A stretch of DNA of 52,747 nt from Adiantum capillus-veneris (lineage: Eukaryota > Streptophyta > Polypodiopsida > Polypodiales > Pteridaceae), in NCBI GenBank assembly GCA_014529385.2, contig JABFUD020000374.1, positions 1 through 52,747 of the forward strand, in the 5' to 3' direction. Under the pieces are notes generated by a model, which did not search any database, was not told where the DNA came from, and was given only the letters and a program-made list of their open reading frames with translations. The number at the start of each line of letters is the position of its first letter. The stretch's first letter is position 1. Shown here in pieces: positions 20,501 to 32,279 of this stretch. Made by a program: the position numbers and the translations under genes.

Positions 20501-21265
20501 ACTGATTACTCTAAGAGTTCTTTCTAGTTTCTGGTTGTAGTTACTTGCTAGTCAATTTTTCCTTACGAAACTCTCAGTGTTGAGCCTATCTTAAAAACCT
20601 TTACAAACCATTTGTATCATCTCAAAAACCACGTTAAATCAATTCCATTAAAAAAAATCCATATATCCACCTTGTTAACATGAACGCGCTCGGTCTAACT
20701 GACCATTCAGAGCAATCAGCGTTCGACAAGTATCATGTATTCCAGCTTTGCCAATCTGAACGTGCTCGGCGTGTTCTTGCCATTCTGAGCAATCTGCAGT
20801 CGGCACAAGCTTCCACCATTGCACCAGAGGTATGCTCTCTGTGCTCTAACCTGGTTGACCAACATTATGTAAAGGGTTTTAAGAAGTATCATACCAAGAG
20901 TTCTTTTTGGCTTCCTATTAGTCTCGTACCTTAATACTTTCATATCTAGGACATTTTTTAAAAAAAAGCTATTGTGTGCACAAAGAATGTGAGTTGGTTT
21001 CTTAATAACTATCTTAATCTCAAGATTCAAATCCTTCTCATACTATCGAGAACCTCTGTCTCATTTGCTAGATCAACCCTTGATTTCTTGATTGAATACT
21101 AACTTAACTCTAGATTCCTTAAGTAATTTTTGGAAAAGAAAATCATGTATACCATTTTAATATATAGGTAACTCAAAGCTTTACATTATTGATTTATAGT
21201 GGTTTACAAAGCTCTAGGATTGCTAACTGTGGCCAAGCGAGTGGCTCTTTCATCTTCATCGTTCA
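20501..21265. other. Element E interior at the pol deletion
   Basis: No protease, RT, RNase H or integrase motif is seen. An open frame on the plus strand (20680-20934) has no recognised domain. Two imperfect direct copies of a GAACGYGCTCGG...GAGCAATC block lie at about 20682-20730 and 20758-20810. Confidence 0.5.
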
Positions 21266-22140
21266 TTAAAGTTGGTTCTCCCATGATTGCATAAGCTCAA
21301 GCTCCTCTTGCTCTTCCTCTACCTTTCTTCCTCCTCTTAGATGATCCCCTTGATTTTGAGGAATGGCTCTAGCAGTAGTTCGAGGGTTTTGCTCTTCAGG
21401 ACAGTTATTTCTATAGTTCCCCATTTGATTGCATCCATAGCACCTAACGTTTGGGAAGGTCTGCTCCAAGTTTACTACTGCAGCTAGTCCATGTTGTTGG
21501 TATCCTTGGTTGAAAGTTCCCCTGGCTCGTCCCCTAAAGTTATTAAATCCATTATAGTTCCTTATAGAGTTGGTTCCTTCGACTGCAAGAGGCTTAGCCC
21601 TGAGAAGGGCATCCTGTATTGATGTAGGCCTCATGGCTTCAAGACGTGTACTCAAGGGTTTATTGAGGCCTTGACAGAAGCGAGCAATCTGCTGCTCCAT
21701 TGTCATCTGGGGAGCATAGTGTCGTAAAGACACAAACTGGGTGTAGTATTCCTCCAGAGAGAGTCCTCACTGGCGTAGATCAAAGAATTCGTTCATCTTG
21801 ATAGCCTGATGTGTAGGAGGGAGATAGCGTTCTTTGATTGCCTGCTTCATTTTCTCCCAAGACTGACTACTCGTGGGATTATCTCTGCAGTGTTGCTTCC
21901 ACCAAAGTTTGACATCTCCGCTGAGACGGAACATACCCAACATTGTTTGGTTTTCTAGAGCAGTTCCTGCAGCTTTGAAATAGTCATCCATAGCATCTAA
22001 CCACGCTTCGGCATCTCGCTCTAAATTGGGTCCCTCTCCCTTGAAAGTAGGGAGTTGAACTTGCTTTAGTAATAATTTTTTCTCTTGACTAATAGTGTAA
22101 AGGCTATTTATGTGAGTATTTCCCTGAGATTGAATTAGTG
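21266..22140 (-). pseudogene. Element E: gag
   Basis: Retrotransposon gag in one frame interrupted by a single TGA (21767-21769). Upstream of it are PTFKGEGPNLERDAEAWLDA, LSGDVKLWWKQHC and MKQAIKERYLPP, typical of the Ty3/gypsy capsid. Downstream are MEQQIARFCQGLNKPL and a zinc knuckle CYGCNQMGNYRNNC, in which Asn replaces the His of CX2CX4HX4C. No initiator ATG could be fixed; the frame is open back to about 22148. The capsid would package element RNA. The altered knuckle and the stop make it defective. Confidence 0.82.
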
Positions 22141-22327
22141 GAGTTTAGTACCAGATGAAATCTCTCTTACTTATGCTTTTATCACATACTCAACTTTTGC
22201 ACACAGGATGAAGACAATTACCAAAACATAAACAAAACTGCTTATAGCATACCCATGAGAACCATAGTATGTACAAGAGTTAATACAATCCATGAAGGTC
22301 CTACTATGTACAAGGGTGATGACAACC

Positions 22328-22765
22328 CTATACTAGAATCTTGTGGACTTTGGGTGGATCAGATATAGGATCAAAATATACAACATCTTTTGGTCCATTA
22401 AAACTAGGGCCTACTCCTATGGGCCTAATTCTACCTGGGTAGATTACTTTAGACACCTGATCAAACACCCACTGATTTTGTGATACTTGGACATCATCTA
22501 TTACAAGGGTTTCTTCTGGATTCTCCGTTCCAATGAAAAAGTATACTTCAATCACTTGAAGATCTTTGGCCCATTTGAGTCTCTTCATATTTAGTTCTAA
22601 ACCTTCTAACTCTCCCGCATCAATGAAGAAAATTCCACCAGATCCTGACCACTTGATTCTCCAAGTGGAAGGAGAAAATCTATTATCCAGCCATTTCATC
22701 ACGCTTTTTCGCATTGAATAGTCTCGAGATAGGCAAGCCTTCATAAATCTAATGTTGAAATCCAT
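22328..22765 (-). CDS. Element E: unidentified leader ORF between PBS and gag
   Basis: An open frame with its first ATG at 22765 (tccATGGat context) codes about 145 residues; without an ATG the frame extends to 22882. It starts MDFNIRFMKACLSRDYSMRK, contains SPSTWRIKWSGSGGIFFIDA and ends YFDPISDPPKVHKILV. I recognise no family. It lies about 175 nt after the primer-binding site and 190 nt before gag, where chromoviruses usually have only a leader. It could be an accessory ORF or a captured host fragment. No membrane segment or signal peptide is evident; the composition is mixed, with many Lys, Trp and Ile. Confidence 0.5.
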   Translation of the reverse strand: MDFNIRFMKACLSRDYSMRKSVMKWLDNRFSPSTWRIKWSGSGGIFFIDAGELEGLELNMKRLKWAKDLQVIEVYFFIGTENPEETLVIDDVQVSQNQWVFDQVSKVIYPGRIRPIGVGPSFNGPKDVVYFDPISDPPKVHKILV

Positions 22766-22938
22766 GGATTTGCAGTAGGCCTGATGGGAATCTTCCTGCA
22801 AAGATGGGGATAAATCTCTCTCTTTCTTTCTCTCACTCTTTTCAATTAAATATGTCTTTAATTTGAAATTGTCAGAGATCACTTATTTCGACCTAATACC
22901 TTCAACTTTTCTCTAGGTCCAAGACTTTAATTAACACA

Positions 22939-22951
22939 CACTCTGATACCA
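22939..22951 (-). other. Primer-binding site of element E (tRNA-iMet)
   Basis: The minus strand reads TGGTATCAGAGTG two bases after the LTR end; 11 of the 12 canonical bases match initiator tRNA-Met. Confidence 0.9.
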
Positions 22952-22953
22952 CT

Positions 22954-25900
22954 TGTAACGTACCCAACCCCGACTACACCGAGATCGGGATGGGATCCTT
23001 GACAGGTCTCTAGGCCTTATAAAAATCGGAGTCTCTAAACAAGAAAAATCCAAGGAATAGACCTTTACCATTGACAATGGCTTGGGTCTATAGCCTTAGA
23101 AGCAGACCTAGTCCTGTCTCACAGCAGAAACGGGACAATGTATTCAAACGGCCTACAAAAAAAATTCTTATTCCGGCCCTATAGCTTCATCATTCAGATT
23201 ATGGTTTCCTTAGCCAACGATTTTTTCCCCTTAACATATGTGAGGGCACAGCCGTTGGTGGATTCCTCTTCCAAGTGAGAAGTTTCTAAAACTTTTTAGT
23301 GCGCGGGAATGGATAGTTACCTGACTAATCACCCATCCATGATTGACAACCTTAGTCAATCCCCACTTACCACTCCGCACTCACACACAAGATTCATTTA
23401 TCTTATTATTACATTGTTTTAACATTTAAAATAATGGTTTCTTTTAACGTTCCATCACGGTAATTCCTTGAAGACAGCATTGAAAGCATTCTTTTAGCAA
23501 ACAGACATCTTTAAACTTAAGACAGGGTACTCTCAATCAAAACATTATCCATAATAACCATGACCAGTACTCGTCTTGTCTCAAGACCACCTAAGGGTGA
23601 AAAACGGCACCCATTCCTTGTTCAAATCCGGAGTGGAATAAACCCCCACCCAAGGTTCTGGGTGCCCATACACCAAACCAGTTGCCCATACAACCGGGCG
23701 GCTCCCCTAGGATAAAAACGGTATCCTAACTTATGTAGAAACATCAAGACATGACACGGAATAGAAACTCATCGTTCATGGGGGTAACCGACTTAACCGT
23801 GGCAAGAAAGCCAATCATTATCATCAATTTATATCAAGGAGTCGGAGGTGTCTTGAGACAAGCTGTCTTAAGAATGATCAAACATATCTTTCCTAATTCA
23901 ACCAGTTTTAACCCAAACAATTCTTTCCTATATTATAAACAAATGCACGTTGGAAGTTACCTTTCGTTTTCAGCCAGATTATCCTTCTTACGTATGCAAT
24001 GCTAACTTATAAAATAACTTAAACTAATTAAAGACTTAATTGAACAATGGGACACCCACCTGGGATTGATTGGCCATCTGCTACTGCACTGGCGCCTGAA
24101 GACTCTCCTCCGTACGCCTACTACTAGGCCCGGCTTTCGTCGTTGTGTGACGCTCTAGTTTGTTTTGGAGCTACTTCCTCATCATCATATGTAGGATTTG
24201 CTCGAGTTATTTTTGATGCCGTAACTTCTTATCCTTATAAAAAGGACGTCTAATCATTAGGTAAATAACTCAAAATCTAGACTTAATCTTTGTATTCAAC
24301 TGTAATCCATCCAAGGTTAAATTTATAGTCTTAATTGATAAATTCTTGACCTAGTAATTTCTTATTTGTCAATATAAGCATGATAACTTCTTCCACCGCT
24401 TCCCTAAGGGTTTTCTAAGCTCTCCTAACTTTCTTATAATTTTCTATATCTTTTTCCTAATTTTCCTATCAACTTTTAAGCTAATAATTTAATTATTTTG
24501 GGCTTAATATTTATTGTATTTAATTTCTCTTAAATATTTCATTTCCTTAACTTGATATCATAGGTTTATACTTACTGTAATTTTTCTAAAAACTTTTAAC
24601 CACAAAGTCTATTTATTTTAATTAATCATTTGCTAAAAATAAGACTTTTGGTCAATTATAATTTACTAACCTCACTAATTAACTATGGTATAATTACCAC
24701 AAGTAGATAAGGATATTTTTGACCTCTGGTAATTATCTTATTATTTTCCAACTTAGTTATATAATTTTCATCTTCAATTTTCAGCTAATTTTAGGATAAT
24801 TTGTCTTAAATAAATACTTATACTACTTTTTTAACCTTGAAATATTCATCGCGGACTCTTTATTATGTAAAATAACTTTGATAAATAGAATGTAATCATA
24901 TAGCATGATTTACTAATTTCCCCCTTGAAATTTTCACCAAAATTAGTATATTTTGACTTAGATAAATATTTATACTACTTTTCTAACCTTGGCATATTTA
25001 TCACGGTCTCTTTATCCTATAATACAGCTCTGATAAATAGCATGTAATTATAGCACATAATTTACTAATTTATCTCTTTAGTTTTTAGCTAAAAATAGTG
25101 TAATTTGACTTAGATAAATATCTATACTACGTTTCTAACCTTGGAATAATTATCACGGCCTCTTTACTATATAATATAGCTCTGATAAATAGCATGTAAT
25201 CATATAGCATGATTTACTAATTTCCCTCTTTAATGTTTAGCTAAAAATGGTGTAATTTGACCTAGATAAATATCTATACTACTTTTCTGACCTTGGCATA
25301 ATTATCATGGCCTCTTTACTCTATAAGATAGCTCTGATAAATAGGATATAATCATATAGCATAATTTACTAATTTCCCTCTTTAGGTTTACCCCTAAAAA
25401 TTGCGTAATTCCACCAAGATAATTAGTTAAACTAATTATCTGAGCTTCTCCTAATTATCATGGGTTTCTTAACACCCAATTAACCATTGATAAATATATC
25501 ACAGCAATTGAAATCTGTTTACTAATTTCCCCTATTTAAATTTCTAAAAACACAGAGTAATTATGCCTAATTAATTAGTTATATTGTTTATCGGAGCTTT
25601 TTGTAATTATCACCGATTTCTTAACACCCAATTAACCACTGATAAATATATTATAGTAGTTGAAATCAATTTACTAATTTCTCCTATTTAAATTTCTCGA
25701 AAAACAGGGTATTTCTACCTAATTAATTATCTAGATTAATTATCTGAGCCTATGATAATTATCATGAGTTCCTTAACACCTAATTAACCACTTATAAATA
25801 TATCACAGCAATTGAAATCAATTTACTAATTTCCCCTATTTAAATTTCTCAAAAAACAGGGTATTTTTGCTAAAGTAATTAGCTATATTAATTATCTGAG

Positions 25901-26194
25901 ATTTCCCTAATTATCTCTGGTTACTTAACACCTAATTAACCTATGATAAATATATCATGGAATTTGAAATCAATTTACTAATTTCCGCTATTTAAATTAC
26001 TCAAAAAACAGGGTATTTCAGCTAAAGTAAATAGCTAGATTAATTTTCTGAGATTTTTCTAATTATCACAGGTTCTTGAACACTTATTTAACCACTGATA
26101 ATTATATGTCAACAATTGAATTCCATTTACTTATTTTCCCTATTTAAATTACTCAAAAAATAGGGTATTTTAGCTAAAGTAATTATCTAGATTA
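22954..26194 (-). repeat. 5' LTR of element E, truncated
   Basis: It matches the left LTR from its internal end (TGTAACGTACCC) through most of the 152-bp array, then stops at about 26194 in the sequence CTAGATTA, where RNase H of element D begins. About 1.2 kb is missing, including the last array units, the TATA box and the outer terminus. Compared with the other copy it has an extra 16-bp piece near 25727. Confidence 0.87.
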
Positions 26195-27296
26195 CTGTAT
26201 AAATCATAGCTAAACCTTCCCTCTCTGTAGTGGTGTAGTTTCTCTCGACATCATTCAATTGACGACTTGCAAAGCTAATGGGGTAGTCCAATTTATGTTC
26301 TCCTGGTTGAGCTAGGACACACCCAGTAGCAAAGTTCGATGCATTAATATGCACATGGAAAATTACATTCCAATCGGGCACTCGTAGAATAGGAGTGCTT
26401 GTCAGGGTTTTTTCAATGACTCATAAGCATGGTCACACTCCGCGGTCCAATGGAACTCAATAAGAAGCTTGTACAAAGGACAAGCTATCTTGGCAAAGTT
26501 TAAAGTAAACCATCGGTAATAACCAACATGGCCAATGAGCCTTTGAACTCCTTTACAGTTTGTAGGTGGTGGCAATTCAACAATGGCTTTAATTTTGCTT
26601 TCATATGTGGAAATCCCATTTTTGGAAACTATATGCACTAAAATGACTCCATCTTTAACCCAAAATTGGAATTTGAAGGGTTTAAGGAGATGCGATACAA
26701 TCTGCACTTCTCAAACACTTTTTGTAAGCATGATAGATGTTCTTCCCAATAGGAATAAACACAAAGGTCATCTAAGAAAGCTTCACAAAACTCCTCAAAT
26801 ATTCTCTAAAAGCAGTCTTTATTAATATTTGAAAGGTAGCAGGGGCATTGATTAAGCCAAAAGCCATAACACAAAATGCGAATACTCCAAATTCGGTTAT
26901 AAAGGCTATTTTAGCTTGGTCCTCTAGCGCAATTGTGATTTGATTGTAGCCAGAGTACCCATATAAAAAGCTATAAGCTTCCTTTCCTGCAACTCTTTCG
27001 AGCACATGTTTTGAATATGGCAAGGGGAAATGGTCCCTCCTAGTGGCAACATTGACCTTCTTGAGATCCACGGACACTCCAATTTTCCCATTATTTTTTG
27101 GTACAATCACTATTGGAGACACCCATTCTGAGTGCTCAATAGGGTATACGACTCTGCATTTCACAAGCTTTTCAATCTCTTCTTGAACGATTTTTGCATA
27201 TTTAGGACTCATTGGATAGGGGCGTTGTTGAACTGGTTTAGCCATGCTATTCATGGGAATTGTGTGCTGCACCACGGAAGGTGGAACACCTTTCAT
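26195..27296 (-). pseudogene. Gypsy D: reverse transcriptase and start of RNase H
   Basis: Ty3/gypsy RT in several frames. Segment 27296-26772 has PYPMSPKYAKIVQEEIEKL, VVYPIEHSEWVSPIVIVPK, VSVDLKKVN, FPLPYSKHVLERVAGKEAY and MAFGLINAPATFQ. After a frameshift the catalytic pair reads FLDDLCVY. Segment 26707-26402 holds the thumb (VSKNGI...PPPTNCKGVQRLIG). Segment 26381-26195 is the N-terminal part of RNase H (ASNFATGCVLAQPGEHKLDY, ending GLAMIYT). The sequence is cut there by LTR E. Several breaks show old decay. Confidence 0.88.
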
Positions 27297-28373
27297 ATCA
27301 TGGTATGTACAAGAAAATATATCCCTAAATTCCTTGAGAAGTCCTTTAAGTACACACTCCTCAGTTTCTGTCAGATCTTGGGCAATGAAAACAGGTTTGG
27401 ACTCTTCTCATGGGTCTGCTAGCTCTATTTCCTTAACTATCACTGGACCGTAATCGACTCCATTGCTTCCATTGATAGGTTTTCTTTGAGCCTTTGTATA
27501 CACAACCTTACGTTCCTCTGTGGTGTAGGATTTGAAATGTTCAGGTGCAAAGTGTAAGTCTGTGGGGTCCTATTGTTCTGTGGACTATGGTTTCACTTCT
27601 GATTCCTTTTGTTGTTGAGCTAACTCTTGATTTTGTCGTCTCCTTACGGTACAACTCAACTTTGGCTTCTCTGGGAGCTTCTATGTGATGTCAATAGGTT
27701 GTGGACTACACCACATAACGCTTTGAATGTATTCATCCCAGTTATCTACCAACTTTAGATGAGCATCACATGCCCCTATATAATTAAGCCATTCTGTGTA
27801 TATTTGTTTTCATTTATTCTAGCACACATATTTGCTCGATATCGTCGCCTCTTATATTTCTTACTCTTCTTGTCTAATTTTTATTACGATCGATCTCTAG
27901 TGAAGAGTCACTAGATGAATCACTACTTGTGTCTTCTGCTCCCTTGGATAGATTGTCATCTAGGGTACCACTGTGGTTTGTCCCCACATTTTCACTAAGG
28001 CTTAACTCAGATTCTTCGTCCTTAGAGTCAATTTCAATTGATGATTCTGACCCCAAATCGTGTGGGCTATAGTCTTGTGAGACGCTACTGGTTCCAATGC
28101 CAGTCATCTTGTAGGTCATCAGAAGCTATATGCACTGTTGCTAGCATATTTAAGGATACGGGCAATTCATCCCCCTCAGATGTTACCCAAGTCGTCCCCC
28201 TGCTTCCTCAAGTGTCTATGGTTGTTGCTAGGTGGACCCAATCCACATTGTTCGACTCAGTCATCCGAGGTAGTACATCCATATAAGGAGAATTATTGCC
28301 AACCTCAATGTCCACTTTACACATGTAGCAATATTGCAATGGGGCCGAGTGAACTGTGGTGTCAGATCTATGA
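27297..28373 (-). pseudogene. Gypsy D: protease-RT linker, decayed
   Basis: About 1.1 kb between the protease and RT blocks. One open segment (28119-27874) codes a Ser/Glu/Asp-rich stretch. No other domain is visible and several stops occur in all frames. It presumably encodes the linker found in this gypsy lineage. Confidence 0.5.
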
Positions 28374-28820
28374 TCAACTATATACCCTATTTCCTAGAGG
28401 ATGTGCTCGACCAGTTACAAGATTCACTCGAATGACAGAATCTTGGAACTGCAAGTAGACATAGTTTTTAGACGAGTCATGCACCATTTTTTCTTCCCTC
28501 ATGAAAGGACGTCCTAAGATCATCTCAGATGCCATAGTGTGCTCGGAGAAATCCATAACAATGAAGGTAATTCTTATTTTATGTCCAAAGACCTTGATCT
28601 TGAGATCTTCTAGCACCCCAATCAGTTTAACAATAGACCCATTGGCCATGTTTACTACTATGGTTGTGGTCGCAAGGTGAGGTCTTCCCATAGTTTCCCA
28701 ACAATTTTTAGTCACAATGCTAACCCCAAAACCACCATCAAGGATTCCCTTTACAGTTAATCCCTTGGTAGTGATTGGTATGGTTGCATTGGATTCATAT
28801 CCCTCAAAGTATTGTCCCAA
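28374..28820 (-). pseudogene. Gypsy D: aspartic protease
   Basis: Retropepsin in its normal place between gag and RT. Visible are LTVKGILDGGFGVSIVTKNC, with a D-G-G active site as in many plant Tat/Athila-like elements, a central MANGSIVKLIGVLEDLKI block and the C-terminal ILGRPFM. The segment is open over 148 codons and overlaps the gag tail by about 17 bases in another frame. The enzyme would process the polyprotein. Confidence 0.8.
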
Positions 28821-29748
28821 CTTGAACAGGTATTTCTACAACAAGGTTCTCATCTAGGTTGGGTTGTGGATCTAAGTGTTCCTTTTGTATTGGCATCTCC
28901 CTAACTCCATCCATCTGTGCAAATTGTGGTAGCCTGACCTTTAGCTCTCCATTGAGGAAATCTCGAAGAGCTAAGAATAGCTCAGGGTCTCCATATAGTT
29001 TGGACATGATGGTGGTTCTAACTTCTGAAGCCATGAAGTCCATCAATTTGGCAATATTTAATGGCACCTTTTGGGCTTCCATCCCTTGATGTGGGGAAGA
29101 TGGGATCTCCATTTCTTCGATAGGGTCAAGTAGTCCCTCTATAAACATTCTTTCCAACAAGAAGTGAGTACACCCAATTTTCCATGACTTTAAGTCACTT
29201 TCTTCTTGGATGACACTAGGTATGGCTAAGGGTCTATGGACTTGGTGAGTTTGTTGTTGCGTAGGGAATACAATGTCTGTAATCTGGATCTGCCTAGGTG
29301 TTGGCTCTAGATCCCTTTGGGTATCTTCTACAAAACTCCTTGATTGCTTGACCCGCTTGATCTCCTTTGTAGGATTTGGGTAAGTTCCTATCTTCTTCTT
29401 GGATCCTGGCCATTGTGGCTCAATACGATCTTCCTTGTTGGTTTCTTTCCTAGTGGTCATTTTGGTCTCCATGGTTTCACCTGAATCAAAATCCTCTTCA
29501 ACGTCGTTCATATATATGGATTCGTCACCAGTCCCTATGTTGGTCTTTGAACTGGGGTCTGACTTTGCTGCTTTTTGCGATCTCTTCCTTTGTGTTTTCT
29601 TCTTCTTCTCAGATTGGGTAGTTGATGTCGTGTCTCTTTCTTCAAGAATATAATTTTGTTTTTGGAGCATTGATCGTGTGAGTACCTTTACTGGTACCAC
29701 ATGTGTACTTTGTGATGGCTCCTTCGTAACCTCAAAGTTTAATGGCAT
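28804..29748 (-). pseudogene. Gypsy D: gag C-terminal/linker segment
   Basis: A 314-codon open stretch, rich in charged residues (a KKKKTQRKRSQKAAK-type basic block), later with a LYGDPELFLALRDFLNGELK block just before the protease. I do not recognise a named domain. Its position between the zinc knuckles and the protease fits the gag-protease spacer of large gypsy elements. Confidence 0.6.
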
Positions 29749-29805
29749 GATCTTCGGTGCATTTGGATTATTTGGACATTGGGCAATCGAATGATCTATG
29801 CCACA

Positions 29806-30454
29806 TCAATTACACATGAGTATCGGCATTGTAGATGTGCTCGCTTGATTGGTTTGCATTAGTGTGGCATTATTTTGTAGCCTAATAGGACACTCGATCA
29901 CACGATATGGACCTCCACACTCATAGCATTGAAGAGGTGGTCTTTTGGCAGTGTAATTGATATTCTGGCCTCTTGCAGCAAGAGAAGCTACTTGATAAAC
30001 AGGTTTGAATTGTCCCCAATAGTCCTCCATGTGGTATTGTAGACTTTCTTCAAGCACATCCATCCCATAGGCAATATTAGGGTCTATATCTTCCTCACAG
30101 CCTTCCAAACAAGAAATAGATGACTCACAATCCACTTGATTCACAGAAGTAATTCTCGAATGTGGTGGTTGCGGTCCTAGCACTGGAGGTGGTAAGGGTG
30201 TTGTTTGAACAAAATTTTGGACCCTAGGGACCATGTGTTGTGACGTTTGTTCAAGAGGTGTCCGGAATCAATGCAGGCACTTGAGGTGTGTCTGTCCATG
30301 CTAAGGTTGGTCTATTGGCCATCGCACACTTAAATACTATGCAATCCTTAGCTTGATGACCATACCTCCCAGAGGCATTGCAATTCCCATTGGATTTCAC
30401 TCTAAAAATAGGGCATTCATTGGTACATACGGACCATAGCATACTGAGCACCAT
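29806..30454 (-). pseudogene. Gypsy D: nucleocapsid zinc-knuckle region
   Basis: Two overlapping frames carry zinc-knuckle remnants: CNASGRYGHQAKDC near 30390-30340, where the first part of CX2C is altered, and CYECGGPYRVIEC near 29928-29890, which lacks the His. Between them lies a Pro/Gln-rich and acidic linker. These would bind RNA; both knuckles are damaged. Confidence 0.65.
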
Positions 30455-31257
30455 TGTTGCTCCCTTCTTGGATACATATGATTGTTTTGCGAAGCACGAT
30501 TGTCTCTAAGACTCTCTTGAATGGCCTTGGTTAGATCTGCTAAAGTCATCTCAGATATCTTTGACTCCTTAGCAATAGGCTTTAGGGTCATTGGCTGATG
30601 CCCTGATGATTGCGAGCTAGTAGATTTAGGCTCAACAGACACTCTTTCTCCTTGAATCATTAAACTATCTTCCAATTGGATTGCATTGGTGGTGACCGCT
30701 TCCCAAGTGGTGATACCTCTAATGACTAGGCCATTGTAGATATCCTCATGTCTTAACCCCCTAATGAATCTATCAAGCAATTGATTATTATTGAAGCGCT
30801 CATTTGGATTACAACGAGAATTCAAATGCTTTAAGAAACTAATAAAGTCTCTCACCAACTCTCCTTCCTCTCGTTGGGCTTTCTGGAGCTGAGAGGCTAC
30901 ACCCCAAAGCACTCCCTCTCATATGTATTCTTTCAAGTACAGTCTCCTAAGAGTAGGGTAAATCGTTTTTTCTTCCACCCTTAGGGTTCTATACCAATCC
31001 CCAGCCTTGCCACTTAAGGTTAGGCTTAAAGAATTACTCTTATGCAGGTCATTGTGTTCTCCTAGAGAATTAAATATTTGTTCAAATACTTTGATATGCT
31101 TTCTCACATCGCCGTCTCCACTAAATTTTTGTGTGAGCTTGGCTATTTGTACTACCTTACTTCTAGGTTCTCTATCAAGCATGTTACGTATATTCTCAGC
31201 AATAGATAGACCGATAGCTTGAGGAAATTTTTCCAAGTCACCTAAGTGAGTAGGCAC
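30397..31257 (-). pseudogene. Gypsy D: gag capsid core
   Basis: The capsid is in two frames (31257-30919 and 30912-30397). The first reads IAKLTQKFSGDGDVRKHIKV, SLTLSGKAGDWYRTL and YPTLRRLYLKEYI. The second reads QLQKAQREEGELVRDFISFL, RFNNNQLLDRFIRGLRHEDI and the end of the capsid fold. This is the Retrotrans_gag pattern. A small shift and stop lie at 30912-30919. Confidence 0.82.
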
Positions 31258-31510
31258 TGTGGGTGAATGCGCTCAAAGGCTACATGTGGAGTAGGTATCG
31301 GCATTGGGCTTGGCGTATAGGAAGCCCTTGGGTTCCACGTTTGGTACAATGTTGTGCCATGTGGTGGCCCAAAGTTCATATGTGTGGCCCTAGGCATATC
31401 AGACGTCGGATGTGACATGTTAATGGTAGACGGTATGGTCCCATGGAAATAAGAACTTAGGTGTTGTGGTTGTGGAGCATAGGTAGCTGAAACAATGGGA
31501 GGGGTAGAAA

Positions 31511-32209
31511 CTACATGAGTACGAGGAGTTGAGGACCCATGGGTGTATATGATTGGTACACACTTGTAGGTACTGCTGCATGCATTGAGCTACCATGTAG
31601 CGGTGCTTTACTAACAAATGAGGTCCATGGTGTGTTTCTTGGCATTTCTATCATGGGGTTAGGCATGGTAGCCGTGGTGTCATCAAGGGACCGATGAACT
31701 AGACTTGGAAAAGTAAAGCTATCACTTGTGGGATCATATTGCATTGAGACCCCTGGCAAAACCGCATATGGAGGATCCATCGGACTTACCGAGGGAGTCT
31801 CCATTTGCAATAAGGTTGGTTGTTTAGCCTTCCCTGTATCCAAGAATCTCATGAGACCCATTGAAGGCATGTTGATCCCATTGTTCTGTCTCTCTAACTC
31901 AATAACCCTATGGATGACCTCACAAACTCTTTGTTGTTGATCCTCCACACTAGTAGCACCCGTTGTGTATTGTAGGACATCTAACCAATCCACGTGATAG
32001 GTGTGACCTATATATAGGTCGGTTAGAGTTCTCATTTGTAGTTCATACTCCAAGTTCTCATTTAAGAACTCTCCATCTAGGATTGAGGTGCTAGGGGTGT
32101 CCTTTGAGCTAGATGCAATGTGGCTATCGATGGGTTGTCCCTTAGTGGTTGCTAAGTCAGGATCACTCGATGGCTCTCCTAGCAAGGATATTGACATAGG
32201 GAATTTCAC
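31511..32209 (-). pseudogene. Gypsy D: gag N-terminal region
   Basis: A 232-codon open stretch rich in Pro, Ser, Thr and Met, with YELQMRTLTDLYIGHTYHVD and RVCEVIHRVIELERQNNGIN. The latter looks like a short coiled coil. There is no named domain, but the position upstream of the capsid core fits gag. The interval 31258-31510 continues it with broken frames. Element D ends just beyond 32209 without leader or LTR, where copia F begins. Confidence 0.6.
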
Positions 32210-32279
32210 TTTTACATGTTGTTATCACTTCGTTTCTCCTCTTTTTGGGTAGTTTTCACATCAGGTGCATCTTTTTTCC

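Larger units (their letters stand above)
15925..26194 (-). mobile_element. LTR retrotransposon E (chromovirus derivative, pol deleted)
   Basis: Long direct repeats at 15925-20374 and 22954-26194 flank a 2.6-kb interior. The interior holds a tRNA-iMet primer-binding site, an unknown leader ORF, gag and a chromodomain remnant, but no protease, RT or integrase. The minus orientation follows from the primer-binding site at the right. The left target duplication would be ATTGA (15920-15924); the right one is lost with the end of the 5' LTR. The element interrupts gypsy D between RNase H and integrase. Confidence 0.87.
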
